From Lysobacter sp. Root916 (GTDB lineage Bacteria; Pseudomonadota; Gammaproteobacteria; Xanthomonadales; Xanthomonadaceae), in assembly GCF_001429785.1 (NCBI RefSeq), contig NZ_LMJF01000012.1:45538-109537 (forward strand): DNA of 64,000 nt. The letters are read 5' to 3'. The translations under genes and the position numbers were made by a program. Positions 8,865 through 17,946 of this stretch are shown piece by piece (the stretch's first letter is position 1; each line of letters opens with the position of its first letter). The notes below the pieces were generated by a model. That model did no database searches. It saw nothing but the letters and a program-made list of their open reading frames with translations, and was not told the origin of the DNA.

Positions 8865-9752
8865 TCAGGGCGTGTCGGAGGCCGGGATCGGGCGCGATTT
8901 GGCCAGCGCGCGCAGCGCGATGATGAGCACGCCGCCCAGCACCATGGCGCCGCCCAGCAGCAGACGCGGGCCGGGGCGGTCGCCCCAGAACGCGACGCCC
9001 AGGCCGATCGCGAGCACCGGCACCAGCAACAGCCACGGCGTGACCTGCGCGACCGGGTGGCGCTGCACCAGCACGTAGTACAGGCCATGGCCCAGCAGCG
9101 AGGACACGAACGCGGCGTAGAGCGCGCCGAACCAGCCGACCCAGCTCACCGATCCCAGGCTGGCGATGCCGCCGGGCTCGAGCAGCGCGCTGATCGCCAG
9201 CAGCGGCAGCACGCTGAGCAAGGCGGTCCAGCCCTGCTGGCTGTAAACGTCCAGTCCGCGCAGGCCCTTCATCAGCACCGTGCCCACGGCCAGGAACGCG
9301 GCCGAGATCAGCATCAGCACCAGCGACATCGGCTTGTCCAGCACCAGCGGATCGAAGCCCAGCACCAGCACACCGGCGAAGCTCACCGCGATCGCCACGC
9401 CGGTGCGCCAGGCGAAGCGCTCGCCCAACACCATCCACGCCAGCAGCGCGGTCATCGGCACATAGCTCTGCATCACGATCGCCGGCGAGGACAGATCGCC
9501 GGCCAGTTTGAGCGCGGTGAAACTCAGGCCGAAATGCAGCACGCCGATGCACAGGCAGACCGCGATCAGCCGCGGCCATTGCCCGGGCGCCGGGCGCTTG
9601 ACGAAGAACATCAGCGGCAGCGCGAGCAGGGCGAAGCGCAGGCCGGTGAACAGGAACGGCGGGATCTCGCGCATCGCGAACGCCGAGGTCAGGAAGTTGC
9701 CGGCCCAGGCCAGGACGATGAGCAGCAGCAGGACGATGTCGCGGGCGGGCAT
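8865..9752 (-). CDS. EamA-family (DMT superfamily) transporter
   Basis: Inner-membrane permease of 295 residues with about ten hydrophobic segments arranged as two EamA repeats. The segment AGNFLTSAFAMREIPPFLFTGLRF matches the start of repeat one, and the second repeat begins near SAAFLAVGTVLMKG. Members move amino acids, metabolites or drugs; the substrate cannot be read from sequence. Full length, with no frameshift seen. Confidence 0.9.
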   Translation of the reverse strand: MPARDIVLLLLIVLAWAGNFLTSAFAMREIPPFLFTGLRFALLALPLMFFVKRPAPGQWPRLIAVCLCIGVLHFGLSFTALKLAGDLSSPAIVMQSYVPMTALLAWMVLGERFAWRTGVAIAVSFAGVLVLGFDPLVLDKPMSLVLMLISAAFLAVGTVLMKGLRGLDVYSQQGWTALLSVLPLLAISALLEPGGIASLGSVSWVGWFGALYAAFVSSLLGHGLYYVLVQRHPVAQVTPWLLLVPVLAIGLGVAFWGDRPGPRLLLGGAMVLGGVLIIALRALAKSRPIPASDTP

Positions 9753-9814
9753 GAGGTCGGAAACCGGAAGCGGCGCGGCCGAGGCGTAGCCGCGCGGGCC
9801 CTATTGTCGCCGCT

Positions 9815-9839
9815 GGCGTACGCGCGCGGCGCGTACGCC
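9815..9839 (-). terminator. palindromic hairpin downstream of the DUF962 gene
   Basis: A perfect 10-base stem (GGCGTACGCG / CGCGTACGCC) with a 5-base loop lies between the DUF962 gene and the EamA gene. It has no T-run, so it may be a weak terminator or an RNA 3'-end stabiliser. Confidence 0.4.
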
Positions 9840-9866
9840 GTCGCACGCAGCGTTGCGCTTACGCGT

Positions 9867-10382
9867 TCAGTACGACCAGCCGAGCTTGCGGTACAGCTTG
9901 GCCAGTACCCAGGCCGGCCCGATCAACAGATAGCGCAGGTCGGTGAAGAAGCTCGGGCGCTTGCCTTCGAACATCTTGCTGTGGCCGATGAACTGGCCGA
10001 TCCAGGCGACCACGAACACGCCGATGCCCAGGTACAGCAGCTGCGTCGTGCCCAGGCGCTGGTGCAGCCACTGGGTGAGCCAGCCCGACAGCACGAACAG
10101 GACCAGCATGCCCAGGCCGAGCCGGCGCGAGGCGCGGTAATAGAACATCCAGGCCGCGAACATCGCCAGCCCGGCCCAGAAGCCGGCGCGGAACCAGGTG
10201 CCCGGCGAGGGGATGCACCACAGCAGCGCGATCACGCTCCAGGCGATCGCGGGCACGCAGATCACGTGGATGAGTTGGTTGGCGTGGTTGCGGTGATCGC
10301 GCGAATAGTTGGCGAAGTAGCGATCGATCGGACGCTGCTGGTACGAGGCGTCTTGCGATGCAGGTTCGGCGGCAGTGCTCAT
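9867..10382 (-). CDS. DUF962/Mpo1-like membrane protein
   Basis: A 171-residue membrane protein with the two family signatures: YFANYSRDHRNHANQLIHVIC near the N terminus and GQFIGHSKMFEGKRPSFF near the C terminus. The conserved His residues (NH..NQ.IH and GHS..FEG) are the presumed metal ligands. Yeast Mpo1 is a 2-hydroxy fatty-acid dioxygenase; whether bacterial relatives share that reaction is unproven. About four membrane segments separate the motifs. Stands alone between EamA and SMR genes on the minus strand. Confidence 0.88.
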   Translation of the reverse strand: MSTAAEPASQDASYQQRPIDRYFANYSRDHRNHANQLIHVICVPAIAWSVIALLWCIPSPGTWFRAGFWAGLAMFAAWMFYYRASRRLGLGMLVLFVLSGWLTQWLHQRLGTTQLLYLGIGVFVVAWIGQFIGHSKMFEGKRPSFFTDLRYLLIGPAWVLAKLYRKLGWSY

Positions 10383-10428
10383 GACGGGCTCCCGGCGGGT
10401 CAGGCGTGCGCGGCGGCGGACGGGCGGT

Positions 10429-10764
10429 TCAGTGCGCCCCAGTACGGGAGAATAGCTGGATTACCGCCACCCCGGCCACGATCAGCCCGATCCCGATCAT
10501 GCCGGCCAGATCCAGCGGCTGTTTCAGCACCAGCCAGCCGATCAGGGCGATCAGGACCACGCCCACGCCGGACCAGATCGCATAGGCCACGCCCACCGGT
10601 ACGGTCTTGAGCACCAGCGAGAGGAAATAAAACGCAGTCGCATAGCCGGCTGCGACGATCAGCGAAGGCCCGAGGCGGGTGAAGCCCTCGGAGGCCTTGA
10701 GGGCGCTGGTGGCCACCACTTCGGCCAGGATCGCGATGGCGAGGAAGAGCAGGCCTTTGGGCAT
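10429..10764 (-). CDS. small multidrug resistance (SMR) transporter, EmrE-like
   Basis: A 111-residue, four-helix drug/proton antiporter that works as an antiparallel dimer. The essential membrane glutamate is Glu15 in [20 protein letters not shown], and Tyr41, Tyr61 and Trp64 (in YAIWSGVG) match the drug-binding residues of E. coli EmrE. The overall match is to the EmrE side of the family rather than SugE/Gdx, so quaternary-ammonium or dye export is the likely role. Length is exactly that of the family. Confidence 0.93.
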   Translation of the reverse strand: MPKGLLFLAIAILAEVVATSALKASEGFTRLGPSLIVAAGYATAFYFLSLVLKTVPVGVAYAIWSGVGVVLIALIGWLVLKQPLDLAGMIGIGLIVAGVAVIQLFSRTGAH

Positions 10765-10790
10765 GAGGGTGGCTCCGAGGGCGGTGCGCG

Positions 10791-10825
10791 ACGATGCGGT
10801 TCGCTGCGCTCACCGCATCCTACGG
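10791..10825 (-). repeat. dispersed repeat, GTAGGATGCGGTGAGCGCAGC family, copy 2
   Basis: A minus-strand copy of the element seen at 4048 and 32428, with the outer bases able to pair (CGATGCGGT with ACCGCATC). It lies directly before the SMR gene and just after the stop of the small membrane protein gene. Confidence 0.8.
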
Positions 10826-10829
10826 TCGA

Positions 10830-11150
10830 TCAGCCGAGCCAGCCATGGACGATCCAGATCGTTGCCACACCGAGATACGCATACAACAAAATATCGCTGG
10901 TCAGCAGAACCATGCGTAATTTCTTGACGGTCTTTGCCAACCCCGGCGGCGGCGGTTGGAAGTACAGAACTTTGAATCGACACGGGCCGGATTTTGGGAG
11001 GATGCGTTGACCCCAGGTCCGGAACAGCTGCTGCGCATAATCGGGAGCGACTTCCGAAATGCGCAGCTTCGCGGTGTAGGCGCAAAGTTCCGCCGCCAGT
11101 AGGCTGATCGCTACCAGCGCAAACAGTCCCAGCATCCAGCCCACGGACAT
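10830..11150 (-). CDS. hypothetical two-helix membrane protein
   Basis: A 106-residue protein with a hydrophobic segment at each end (about residues 5-24 and 84-103) and a polar middle that includes LRISEVAPDYAQQLFRTWGQRILPKSG and a Pro-rich stretch. This suggests a hairpin in the inner membrane with a cytoplasmic or periplasmic loop. No family is recognised. It uses slightly more A/T-ending codons than neighbours (for example near the C terminus). It ends at a dispersed repeat and starts 19 bases from the end of purC. Confidence 0.6.
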   Translation of the reverse strand: MSVGWMLGLFALVAISLLAAELCAYTAKLRISEVAPDYAQQLFRTWGQRILPKSGPCRFKVLYFQPPPPGLAKTVKKLRMVLLTSDILLYAYLGVATIWIVHGWLG

Positions 11151-11168
11151 ACGCGGATCCGGCCGACC

Positions 11169-12107
11169 TCAGTCGACCGAAATCCCCGCCAGCTTCTGCA
11201 GCGCTTCGGCATACTTGGCGCGCGTGCGCTCGATCACCTCGGCCGGCAGCGGCGGGCCCGGCGGCGTCTTGTCCCAGCCCAGCGCCTCCAGATAGTCGCG
11301 CACGTATTGCTTGTCGTAGCTGGGCGGGCTGGTGCCGACCTGGTATTCGTCGGCCGGCCAGTAGCGCGAGGAGTCGGGCGTGAGCATCTCGTCCATCACG
11401 TACAAACGGCCGTCGGCGTCGGTGCCGAACTCGAACTTGGTGTCGGCCAGCAGGATGCCGCGTTCGGCCGCGTAATCGGCGGCATAGCGATACAGGCGCA
11501 GGGTGGCGTCGCGCACGGCTTCGGCCAGCTCGGCGCCGACGGTGCGCACCGCGGTGTCGAAGTCGATGTTCTCGTCGTGGTCGCCGACGGCGGCCTTGGT
11601 CGAGGGCGTGAAAATCGGCTCGGCCAGCTTCTCGGCCTGACGCAGGCCGTCGGGCAGGGCGATGCCGCTGATGCGGCCGGTGCGCTGGTAATCCTTCCAG
11701 CCGCTGCCGATCACGTAACCGCGCGCGATGCATTCGATCGGCACCGGCTTCAGGCGCTTGGTCACCACCGCGCGCTGGGCGTAGAGCGCCGGGTCGGTGC
11801 CCGCGGGCAGGACCGCGGCGACGTCGATGCCGGTGAGGTGGTTGGCGACGATGTGCGCGGTCTTGCCGAACCAGAAGTTGCTGATCTGGCACAGCATCTC
11901 GCCCTTGCCCGGAATCGGGTCGGGCAGGACCACGTCGAAGGCGCTGAGGCGGTCGGTGGCGACGATCAACAGGTAGTCGCCGGCGGGCGTGCCCGGCGGC
12001 AGGCGTTCGGCCGGCAGGTCGAAGACGTCGCGGACCTTACCGCGATGGCGCAGCGGCAGGCCGGGCAGATGGGACTCGGAAAGGGCGGATCGCAAGGTGG
12101 TCGACAA
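11169..12107 (-). CDS. purC: phosphoribosylaminoimidazole-succinocarboxamide synthase
   Basis: Joins CAIR and aspartate with ATP to make SAICAR in purine synthesis. The frame is open for another 1 kb upstream, but homology starts at [14 protein letters not shown]; the best start is a TTG at 12107 ([12 protein letters not shown]), preceded by GGGGA, giving 312 residues. Family blocks are clear: [43 protein letters not shown], and the C-terminal [13 protein letters not shown]. It belongs to the longer PurC form rather than the 237-residue E. coli type. The TTG choice is an inference; a short alternative would start inside the conserved region. Confidence 0.93.
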   Translation of the reverse strand: MSTTLRSALSESHLPGLPLRHRGKVRDVFDLPAERLPPGTPAGDYLLIVATDRLSAFDVVLPDPIPGKGEMLCQISNFWFGKTAHIVANHLTGIDVAAVLPAGTDPALYAQRAVVTKRLKPVPIECIARGYVIGSGWKDYQRTGRISGIALPDGLRQAEKLAEPIFTPSTKAAVGDHDENIDFDTAVRTVGAELAEAVRDATLRLYRYAADYAAERGILLADTKFEFGTDADGRLYVMDEMLTPDSSRYWPADEYQVGTSPPSYDKQYVRDYLEALGWDKTPPGPPLPAEVIERTRAKYAEALQKLAGISVD

Positions 12108-12248
12108 CGTGTAGTCCCCATGGCGGCGGGCGGAATCCCCGACGTCGGCCGCGTGCGCGGGCGCGACAGGGGCCGGGCAGTGTACGCCGGCCGGGCCTCG
12201 CGTGCAGGTAGACTGACGGCCGGTTCTGGGCAGGCGGTTGCGGCGGCG

Positions 12249-12590
12249 ATGGCGACGAAACGCTGGTACGGCAAGTTGCTGGGGTTTTTCGCCGGTGCGG
12301 CGCTGTTGCGCTCCAACCCCTTCCTGGGCGCGCTGATCGGTCTGCTGGTCGGCCATGCCTTCGACAGCGACTGGTTCCGGCTTGGCCGCGACAACCCGTA
12401 CGCGGTGCTGGGCCTGACCGCCGAGGCCAGCGACGCCGAGGTCGACCAGGCCTATCGCCGGCTGATCTCGCAGTACCACCCGGACCGCCTCAACGGCGCC
12501 GCGCCCGAGCTGCGCCAACAGGCCGAGACCAAGGCGCGCGCGATCAACGGCGCCTACGACCGCATCAAGACCCTGCGCCAGCGGCGCTGA
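12249..12590 (+). CDS. small membrane-anchored J-domain protein (DjlA-like)
   Basis: A 113-residue co-chaperone with an N-terminal glycine-zipper membrane segment ([29 protein letters not shown], about residues 8-36) followed by a J domain. The catalytic HPD tripeptide is in [10 protein letters not shown]. The J domain would stimulate DnaK ATPase at the membrane. The layout is that of DjlA without its central TerB-like domain. The ATG at 12249 is chosen because all upstream in-frame sequence overlaps purC on the other strand. Confidence 0.85.
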   Translation: MATKRWYGKLLGFFAGAALLRSNPFLGALIGLLVGHAFDSDWFRLGRDNPYAVLGLTAEASDAEVDQAYRRLISQYHPDRLNGAAPELRQQAETKARAINGAYDRIKTLRQRR

Positions 12591-12655
12591 GCCGTCCGGG
12601 ACCGCGCAGCCGGGGCGGGGCCGGTCGGCCCGCACCCCGGCGCCCGCGTTCGGGT

Positions 12656-13507
12656 TCAGAAGCGGTAAGTGGCGGTCAGGCGGATGCTGTCCAGATCGAA
12701 ATCGTCGTCGCTGCGGCGGAAATCGGTGCCGGCGGCGTTCTGGCGGATGAAGGGGTTGGTCGCCGGCGCCGGGCCCTGCGCGCGCACCCGGTACTCGTCG
12801 TCCTTGAGCTGGGTGCGCAGGTACTCGATGCCGAGCGCGAGGTGCTCGTTGACCCGACGTTCGTAACCGATGCCGAACTGGGCGCCGTTGGCGTCGCTGT
12901 CGCCGTTGGTGGTGAAGGTGTTGACGCCATTGCTGGTCAGGAAGGTGTTCTCGACCTTCGCCGTGGCGTAGCCGGCGGTGAAATAGGCCAGATTCCGGCC
13001 GTCGTCGCCGAATGCCATGCCGACGCGAGCGCGGATCGCGGCCACGCTGTCGACCTTGCGCAGCATGGTGTAGCGGGCAGGCGTGGTGCTGAAGGACGAC
13101 ACCGCATCGCGCGCGTCGTTCATGCCGTAGTCGCCGACCACGCCGAACACCCAGTCGCCGACCTGCCAGTCGTAGCCCGCGCGCAGGCCCCATTCGGCGC
13201 CGCCGTTGTTGCCGTCGCAGCCGGCGGCCGGCGTCGGGCCGCGCGCCACGCCATTGCAGGAGCCGGGCGAGAACGCGTCGGCGCCGGCCGCGGTGGTCAC
13301 GGTATCGCCGTAGCGGCCGTCCAGGTTGGTGTCGAAGACGAAGCGGTCGTTGCCGTCGTCCGGGTCCAGGACCTGGCCGAGGTAGCCGCCGACGTAGCCG
13401 CCGGTCCAGTCGCCGGAGGATTGGGCCAGCGCGGCCGGGGCCAGGCTGGCGCCGAGCAGGGCGAGCAACAGGGGGCTGTAGCGTAGATGCGGATGCTTGC
13501 GGGTCAT
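12656..13507 (-). CDS. outer-membrane beta-barrel protein (OmpW/opacity-like)
   Basis: A 283-residue exported protein with a signal peptide ending at APAALA-Q and a strong ribosome site (AAGGAGAG) before the ATG at 13507. Alternating hydrophobic strands such as [35 protein letters not shown] and the final LTATYRF with terminal Phe are the hallmarks of an outer-membrane porin-like barrel (opacity/Ail/OmpW group, eight strands). The upstream in-frame extension is not used because it lacks conserved features. Role in the envelope unknown. Confidence 0.85.
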   Translation of the reverse strand: MTRKHPHLRYSPLLLALLGASLAPAALAQSSGDWTGGYVGGYLGQVLDPDDGNDRFVFDTNLDGRYGDTVTTAAGADAFSPGSCNGVARGPTPAAGCDGNNGGAEWGLRAGYDWQVGDWVFGVVGDYGMNDARDAVSSFSTTPARYTMLRKVDSVAAIRARVGMAFGDDGRNLAYFTAGYATAKVENTFLTSNGVNTFTTNGDSDANGAQFGIGYERRVNEHLALGIEYLRTQLKDDEYRVRAQGPAPATNPFIRQNAAGTDFRRSDDDFDLDSIRLTATYRF

Positions 13508-13673
13508 GCGTTCTCTCCTTAGGGGGCGGTCCGGCGGCCGGGCAGCGCCGCGCAACGGGTCTGGGCCCGCTTTAGGACATACGACGGCGTGGCCGGGACG
13601 GATGCAGGCGCCGCGCTTGGCCGGCCCCTCGTCGGGAGGCGACAATGGCGGCCTGTCCGTCCGAGCCCCGCCC

Positions 13674-14348
13674 ATGCAGCCCACCGTGATCGCTCCGTCC
13701 ATCCTCTCGGCGAATTTCGCCAAGCTCGGCGAGGAGGTCGACAATGTGCTCGCGGCCGGCGCCGACTGGGTGCATTTCGACGTGATGGACAACCATTACG
13801 TGCCCAACCTGACCATCGGCCCGTTGGTCTGCGAGGCGCTGCGCAAGCACGGCGTGACCGCGCCGATCGACGTGCACCTGATGGTCGAGCCGGTGGACCG
13901 CATCGTCCCCGACTTCGCCAAGGCCGGCGCCAGCATCATCAGCTTCCACCCCGAAGCCAGCGCTCATGTGCACCGCACCATCCAGCTGATCAAGTCGCAC
14001 GGCTGCCAGGCCGGGTTGGTGTTGAACCCGGCCACGCCGATCGAGGTGCTGGACTGGGTGCTGGAAGATCTGGACCTGGTGCTGCTGATGTCGGTCAATC
14101 CGGGCTTCGGCGGCCAGAGCTTCATTCCCTCGGCGCTGGACAAGCTGCGCCGCGTGCGCGAGCGCATCGACGCCACCGGCAAGCCGATCCGCCTGGAGAT
14201 CGACGGTGGGGTCAAGGCCGACAACATCGCCGAAATCGCGGCCGCCGGCGCCGACAGCTTCGTCGCCGGTTCGGCGATCTTCAACGCGCCCGACTATGCG
14301 GACGTGATCGGCCGCATGAAGGCGGCGGTGCAGGGCGCGCGCGGGTGA
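13674..14348 (+). CDS. rpe: ribulose-phosphate 3-epimerase
   Basis: Interconverts D-ribulose 5-phosphate and D-xylulose 5-phosphate in the pentose phosphate pathway. The 224-residue TIM-barrel is complete: [15 protein letters not shown] at the start, the metal/catalytic signatures [14 protein letters not shown] and [19 protein letters not shown], and the phosphate-binding EIDGGV and AGSAIF. The ATG at 13674 fits the normal family start (an in-frame upstream extension is not conserved). It overlaps the next gene by 4 bases (GTGA), so translation is probably coupled. Confidence 0.97.
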   Translation: MQPTVIAPSILSANFAKLGEEVDNVLAAGADWVHFDVMDNHYVPNLTIGPLVCEALRKHGVTAPIDVHLMVEPVDRIVPDFAKAGASIISFHPEASAHVHRTIQLIKSHGCQAGLVLNPATPIEVLDWVLEDLDLVLLMSVNPGFGGQSFIPSALDKLRRVRERIDATGKPIRLEIDGGVKADNIAEIAAAGADSFVAGSAIFNAPDYADVIGRMKAAVQGARG

Positions 14349-14818
14349 ACACCTGCGATCTGTGCGACCTGCACGGCGATCGCGTGCGCGTGATCGAGCT
14401 GCCGCTGCGCGACTACGGCGGGCGCATCGCGTTCGACGGCGTGGTCAGCACGGTGCGGGCGCACGAGGACAATTCGCGGGTGCGCGAGGCGGTGGCCGAA
14501 TCCGGCCACGGCCGGGTGCTGGTGATCGATGGCGGCGGCTCTATGCGGCGCGCGATGCTGGGCGACCTGCTCGCGGCCAAGGCGGTGGAGAACGGTTGGG
14601 CCGGCGTGGTCGTGATCGGTGCGATCCGCGACAGCGCCGCGATCGGCGCGCTCGAGTTGGGCGTCAAAGCCTTGGGCACTTGCCCGCGCAAGACCGACAA
14701 ACACGATCGCGGCGAGCGCGACGTGGCGGTGGAGATCGGCGGTGCGACCGTGCGGCCCGGCGACTGGCTGTGCGCCGACGAGGACGGCGTCGTCGTGTCC
14801 GACGCCGTCCTCCGCTGA
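14345..14818 (+). CDS. RraA-family protein
   Basis: A 157-residue protein starting with GTG that overlaps the rpe stop. RraA-like proteins either inhibit RNase E or act as HMG/oxaloacetate aldolases. The motif [17 protein letters not shown] near 60 and [15 protein letters not shown] near 95 hold the Arg and Asp that mark the metal-dependent aldolase members (Arg in IRD and a following Asp/Glu). Which of the two activities applies is not settled by sequence. Coupling to rpe suggests co-regulation with carbon metabolism. Confidence 0.88.
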   Translation: MNTCDLCDLHGDRVRVIELPLRDYGGRIAFDGVVSTVRAHEDNSRVREAVAESGHGRVLVIDGGGSMRRAMLGDLLAAKAVENGWAGVVVIGAIRDSAAIGALELGVKALGTCPRKTDKHDRGERDVAVEIGGATVRPGDWLCADEDGVVVSDAVLR

Positions 14819-14847
14819 AACGCTGGGCGTCCTGCCCGGCGTCTTGA

Positions 14848-14867
14848 AAGGGCGCCGCGGCGCCCTT
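14848..14867 (+). terminator. perfect palindrome after the RraA-like gene
   Basis: AAGGGCGC and GCGCCCTT pair around a CGCG loop, 29 bases after the stop codon. There is no T-run, so it is probably a weak terminator or processing signal. The rest of the 224-base gap to the next gene holds no clear feature. Confidence 0.5.
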
Positions 14868-15042
14868 CCGGAATATTGGAGGCAATCCAGCCTCCGCCCG
14901 TCGTCCCTGATATGGCCTTCGATACTCCAGGCCGGCGATGACGCGACGATGACAGGCGCGCCACCCAAAGCGCGCGACCCGTTCACCGGGTTTTAGCGCA
15001 CCGCTGCTAGCCTCGCCGATCCTTACGCGCGAGACCCACCCG

Positions 15043-15987
15043 ATGCCGCAGCCGCACTGGCGCCTGATCCTCAACGGCAAGTCCGCCGGCGACGACGCCC
15101 TGCGCGAGGCGGTGGCCGCGATCCGCGCCGACGGCGTCGACCTGGACGTGCGTGTGACCTGGGAGGGCGGCGACGCCGAGCGTTACGTCTCCGAGGCGAT
15201 CGCCGACGGCGCCGACTGCATCGTCGCGGCCGGCGGCGACGGCACCCTCAGCGAGGTCGCGACCACGCTGGCGCATCGCGACGAGCCCGCCGACGCGCTG
15301 CCCGCGCTGGGCCTGGTGCCGATGGGCACGGCCAACGATTTCGCCAGCGCCGCCGGCTTGCCGGTCGATGCGCTGGAGGCCTTGCGGCTGATCCGCGCCA
15401 GCCGCCCGCAGCCGATCGACCTGCTGCGCCTGGAGGCGGCCGACGGCAGCCACTGGGCCGCCAATCTCGCCAGCGGCGGTTTCGGTACCCAGGTCACGGT
15501 GGAAACCGACGCGGGCCTGAAGAAGATGCTCGGCGGCCTGGCGTATTTGATCACCGGCATCTCCAAGCTTGGCCGCATCGAGCCGATCCGCGCGCATCTG
15601 CGCGGCGAGGGTTTCGACTGGCAAGGCGATTTCATCGCCCTGGGCATCGGCAACGGCCGCCAGGCCGGCGGCGGCCAGGCGCTGTGCCCGGACGCGTTGA
15701 TCGACGACGGCCTGCTCGATCTGACCGTGGTGCCCGATCTGAGCGGCGAAGTCGGCGCCACCGCCGCGACCCTGCTGACCCAGGGCCAGCACGCCGCGCT
15801 GGAGCGGGTGGCGGTGCGCGCGCGCCTGCGCAGCGTGGAGATCGACAGCGAGCGCGAACTGACCCTCAACCTGGACGGCGAGCCGGTACGTTCGCACCAT
15901 TTCCGCATCGACTGCGTGCCCGCGCGCGTGCGTATGCACCTACCCGAGGGCTGCCCGCTGCTGGCGGCCTCGGTGCCGGCGGCTTAG
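15043..15987 (+). CDS. YegS-type lipid kinase
   Basis: A 314-residue diacylglycerol-kinase-fold protein. The nucleotide-binding motif is [11 protein letters not shown] (about residues 66-76) and the second conserved block is [18 protein letters not shown]. The C-terminal half has the usual beta-rich domain ending in LNLDGEPV. E. coli YegS phosphorylates phosphatidylglycerol in vitro; the physiological lipid is unknown. It probably acts on membrane lipids from the cytoplasmic side. A trp-type leader peptide follows in the 155 bases before trpE. Confidence 0.9.
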   Translation: MPQPHWRLILNGKSAGDDALREAVAAIRADGVDLDVRVTWEGGDAERYVSEAIADGADCIVAAGGDGTLSEVATTLAHRDEPADALPALGLVPMGTANDFASAAGLPVDALEALRLIRASRPQPIDLLRLEAADGSHWAANLASGGFGTQVTVETDAGLKKMLGGLAYLITGISKLGRIEPIRAHLRGEGFDWQGDFIALGIGNGRQAGGGQALCPDALIDDGLLDLTVVPDLSGEVGATAATLLTQGQHAALERVAVRARLRSVEIDSERELTLNLDGEPVRSHHFRIDCVPARVRMHLPEGCPLLAASVPAA

Positions 15988-16000
15988 CCCCGGTCCCCCG

Positions 16001-16029
16001 TCGCGCCGGCCCGGCGAAGCCGTTACAGT
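16001..16029 (+). promoter_or_regulatory. promoter-like block before the trpE leader peptide
   Basis: TCGCGC (16001-16006) and TACAGT (16024-16029) are 17 bases apart and the ATG of the leader peptide is 7 bases past the second box. The same block with identical spacing occurs at 21304-21332 before the second trp leader. The -10 position would put the start of transcription at or very near the ATG, so the message is predicted to be leaderless. Confidence 0.55.
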
Positions 16030-16036
16030 GTCGGCC

Positions 16037-16180
16037 ATGAAAGCCTGGGCGAACCCGCATTCCTTTTGCGCCGACGTGGGTTGGCGATGGTGGCCGTCGG
16101 CCATCGTCGCTCCTGCCCACTCGTCCATGAAGGAACCGCCGCGTGATTTCGCCCGAACTCTTCCAGCAACAGGCCGCTAA
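16037..16180 (+). CDS. trp leader peptide, overlapping trpE
   Basis: A 47-residue ORF too short for routine ORF calling, with Trp at position 4 and the run Gly-Trp-Arg-Trp-Trp at residues 15-19. Such Trp-codon runs mark ribosome-stalling leader peptides that sense charged tRNA-Trp. The ORF does not stop before trpE; it reads through the trpE ribosome site and stops 38 bases inside trpE in a different frame. There is no room for a terminator hairpin between the Trp codons and trpE. A 6-base element TTCCTT (16060-16065) is complementary to AAGGAA (16130-16135), the trpE ribosome site, so a translational control is possible. No independent evidence of expression. Confidence 0.65.
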   Translation: MKAWANPHSFCADVGWRWWPSAIVAPAHSSMKEPPRDFARTLPATGR

Positions 16181-17633
16181 CGGCTACACCCGCATTCCCG
16201 TCGTGCGCGAGGTCCTGTCCGACCTCGACACGCCCCTGTCGGTCTACCTCAAGCTCGCCGACGGCCCGCACACCTATCTGTTCGAATCGGTCGAGGGCGG
16301 CGAACGCTTCGGTCGCTATTCCATCATCGGCCTGCCGGCCAGGCGCGTGTACGCCTTCGCCGGCCACACCTTGTTCGTGACCGAACTGGGCGAACTGCTC
16401 GAGACCCGCACCGTCGAGGACCCGTTCGCCGAAGTCGAGCGCCTGCGCGCCGCGCATTCGGTGCCGCGCATCGAGGGCCTGCCGGGCTACACCGGCGGCC
16501 TGGTCGGCTGGTTCGGTTTCGAATGCATCCAGTACATCGAGCCGCGTCTGGCCGCGCCGCAGGCCGACGGCAGCCACAAGCCCGACGAGCTGGGCACGCC
16601 CGACATCCTGCTGATGCAGAGCGAGGAAGTCGCGGTGTTCGACAACCTCAAGGGCCGGCTGTATCTGATCGTGCACGCCGATCCCAGCGAGCCGCAGGCC
16701 TACGCGCGCGCCAACCGCCGCCTCGACCAGCTCACCCATCGCCTGCGCCACGCCGGCGCCGGCTATCCGGAAACCCTGGACTCGGTCGGGCTGGAGGAAG
16801 AGGATTTCGTGTCCGGTTTCACCCGCGAGGGCTTCATCGCCGCGGTCGAGAAATCCAAGGAACTGATCCGCGCCGGCGATATTTTCCAAGTGGTGCTGTC
16901 GCAGCGCCTGAGCGTGCCGTTCAAGGCGCGCCCGGTCGACGTGTACCGCGCCCTGCGCGCGCTCAACCCCTCGCCCTACATGTATTTCCTCGATGTCGGC
17001 GAAACCCAGGTGGTAGGTTCGTCGCCGGAAATCCTGGTGCGCCTGCAGGACGGCGAAATCACCGTGCGCCCGATCGCCGGCACCCGTCCGCGCGGCAAGA
17101 CCGTGGAAGAGGACAATGCGCTCGAAGCCGAACTGCTGGCCGATCCCAAGGAACGCGCCGAGCACCTGATGCTGATCGACCTGGGGCGCAACGACGTCGG
17201 CCGGGTCGCCGAGGCCGGCACGGTGCAGGTGGGCGAACAGTTCGTGATCGAACGCTACAGCCACGTGATGCATATCGTCAGCGAAGTCACCGGCCGCCTC
17301 AAGGAAGGCCTGAGCTACGCCGAAGTGCTGCGCGCGACCTTCCCGGCCGGCACGGTCAGCGGCGCGCCGAAGATCCGCGCGCTGGAAGTGATCCGCGAAC
17401 TCGAGCCGATCAAACGCAACGTCTATTCCGGCGCGGTCGGCTACATCGGCTGGCACGGCGACGCCGACACCGCGATCGCGATCCGCACCGCGGTGATCCA
17501 GGACGGCCGCCTGACCATCCAGGCCGGCGCCGGCATCGTCTACGACTCCGACCCGCAGAAGGAATGGGAAGAGACGATGAACAAGGGCCGCGCGCTGTTT
17601 CGCGCGGTGGCCCAGGCGGCGCGAGGGCTGTAA
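16143..17633 (+). CDS. trpE: anthranilate synthase component I
   Basis: Converts chorismate and ammonia (or glutamine, with TrpG) to anthranilate, the first step of tryptophan synthesis. The 496-residue chorismate-binding enzyme starts with GTG after AAGGA. The N-terminal feedback-binding domain carries [19 protein letters not shown], with the LLES-type motif that binds tryptophan. The C-terminal catalytic domain has [22 protein letters not shown] and [10 protein letters not shown]. Start is fixed by the conserved N terminus. It is expressed apart from trpG and trpD, which begin about 4 kb downstream. Confidence 0.97.
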   Translation: MISPELFQQQAANGYTRIPVVREVLSDLDTPLSVYLKLADGPHTYLFESVEGGERFGRYSIIGLPARRVYAFAGHTLFVTELGELLETRTVEDPFAEVERLRAAHSVPRIEGLPGYTGGLVGWFGFECIQYIEPRLAAPQADGSHKPDELGTPDILLMQSEEVAVFDNLKGRLYLIVHADPSEPQAYARANRRLDQLTHRLRHAGAGYPETLDSVGLEEEDFVSGFTREGFIAAVEKSKELIRAGDIFQVVLSQRLSVPFKARPVDVYRALRALNPSPYMYFLDVGETQVVGSSPEILVRLQDGEITVRPIAGTRPRGKTVEEDNALEAELLADPKERAEHLMLIDLGRNDVGRVAEAGTVQVGEQFVIERYSHVMHIVSEVTGRLKEGLSYAEVLRATFPAGTVSGAPKIRALEVIRELEPIKRNVYSGAVGYIGWHGDADTAIAIRTAVIQDGRLTIQAGAGIVYDSDPQKEWEETMNKGRALFRAVAQAARGL

Positions 17634-17644
17634 GCGCGTCGCCC

Positions 17645-17668
17645 GCGCGCCGCTGCTTCGCGGCGCGC
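17645..17668 (+). terminator. hairpin after trpE
   Basis: GCGCGCCGC and GCGGCGCGC form a perfect 9-base stem with a TGCTTC loop, 11 bases after the trpE stop. A short T-run (GTTTGCTTT) follows at 17682-17691, so it may be a Rho-independent terminator of moderate strength. Confidence 0.5.
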
Positions 17669-17686
17669 CTCCATCCACGCGCGTTT

Positions 17687-17803
17687 GCTTTGGGGTAGGA
17701 GCGGCGTAAGCCGCGACCGCGACATCCACACGGCGACGCCAGCGCGCATCTCACGACGCAAGCGCATGACCTGTCGCGGCTTACGCCGCTCCTACCCCAA
17801 AGC
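17687..17803. repeat. perfect 31-base inverted repeat pair (REP-like)
   Basis: The arm at 17687-17717 (core GTAGGAGCGGCGTAAGCCGC) is exactly the reverse complement of the arm at 17773-17803. They flank a 55-base spacer. The same core occurs as a diverged single copy near 32317. Such arms are typical bacterial interspersed palindromes and can fold into a large stem. The remainder of this gene-free 313-base stretch holds only the trpE hairpin and the ribosome site of the next gene. Confidence 0.85.
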
Positions 17804-17946
17804 GGTTCGCGCGGGTCGATAGCGCGTGCGCGCCCTATCCGCTAACCCCGGACTCCGACTTCGCCCGTTGCGATACAGGTGCCCCGTCCGATCCCGGACG
17901 GCAGCGCGTTCAGCATCGACACCACGATCGTCATCAAGGAGGCGAC

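Noticed and set aside
12108-13193. Upstream in-frame extension of purC to 674 residues
   Set aside because: The extension overlaps the J-domain and beta-barrel genes, and the purC family begins near the TTG at 12107.
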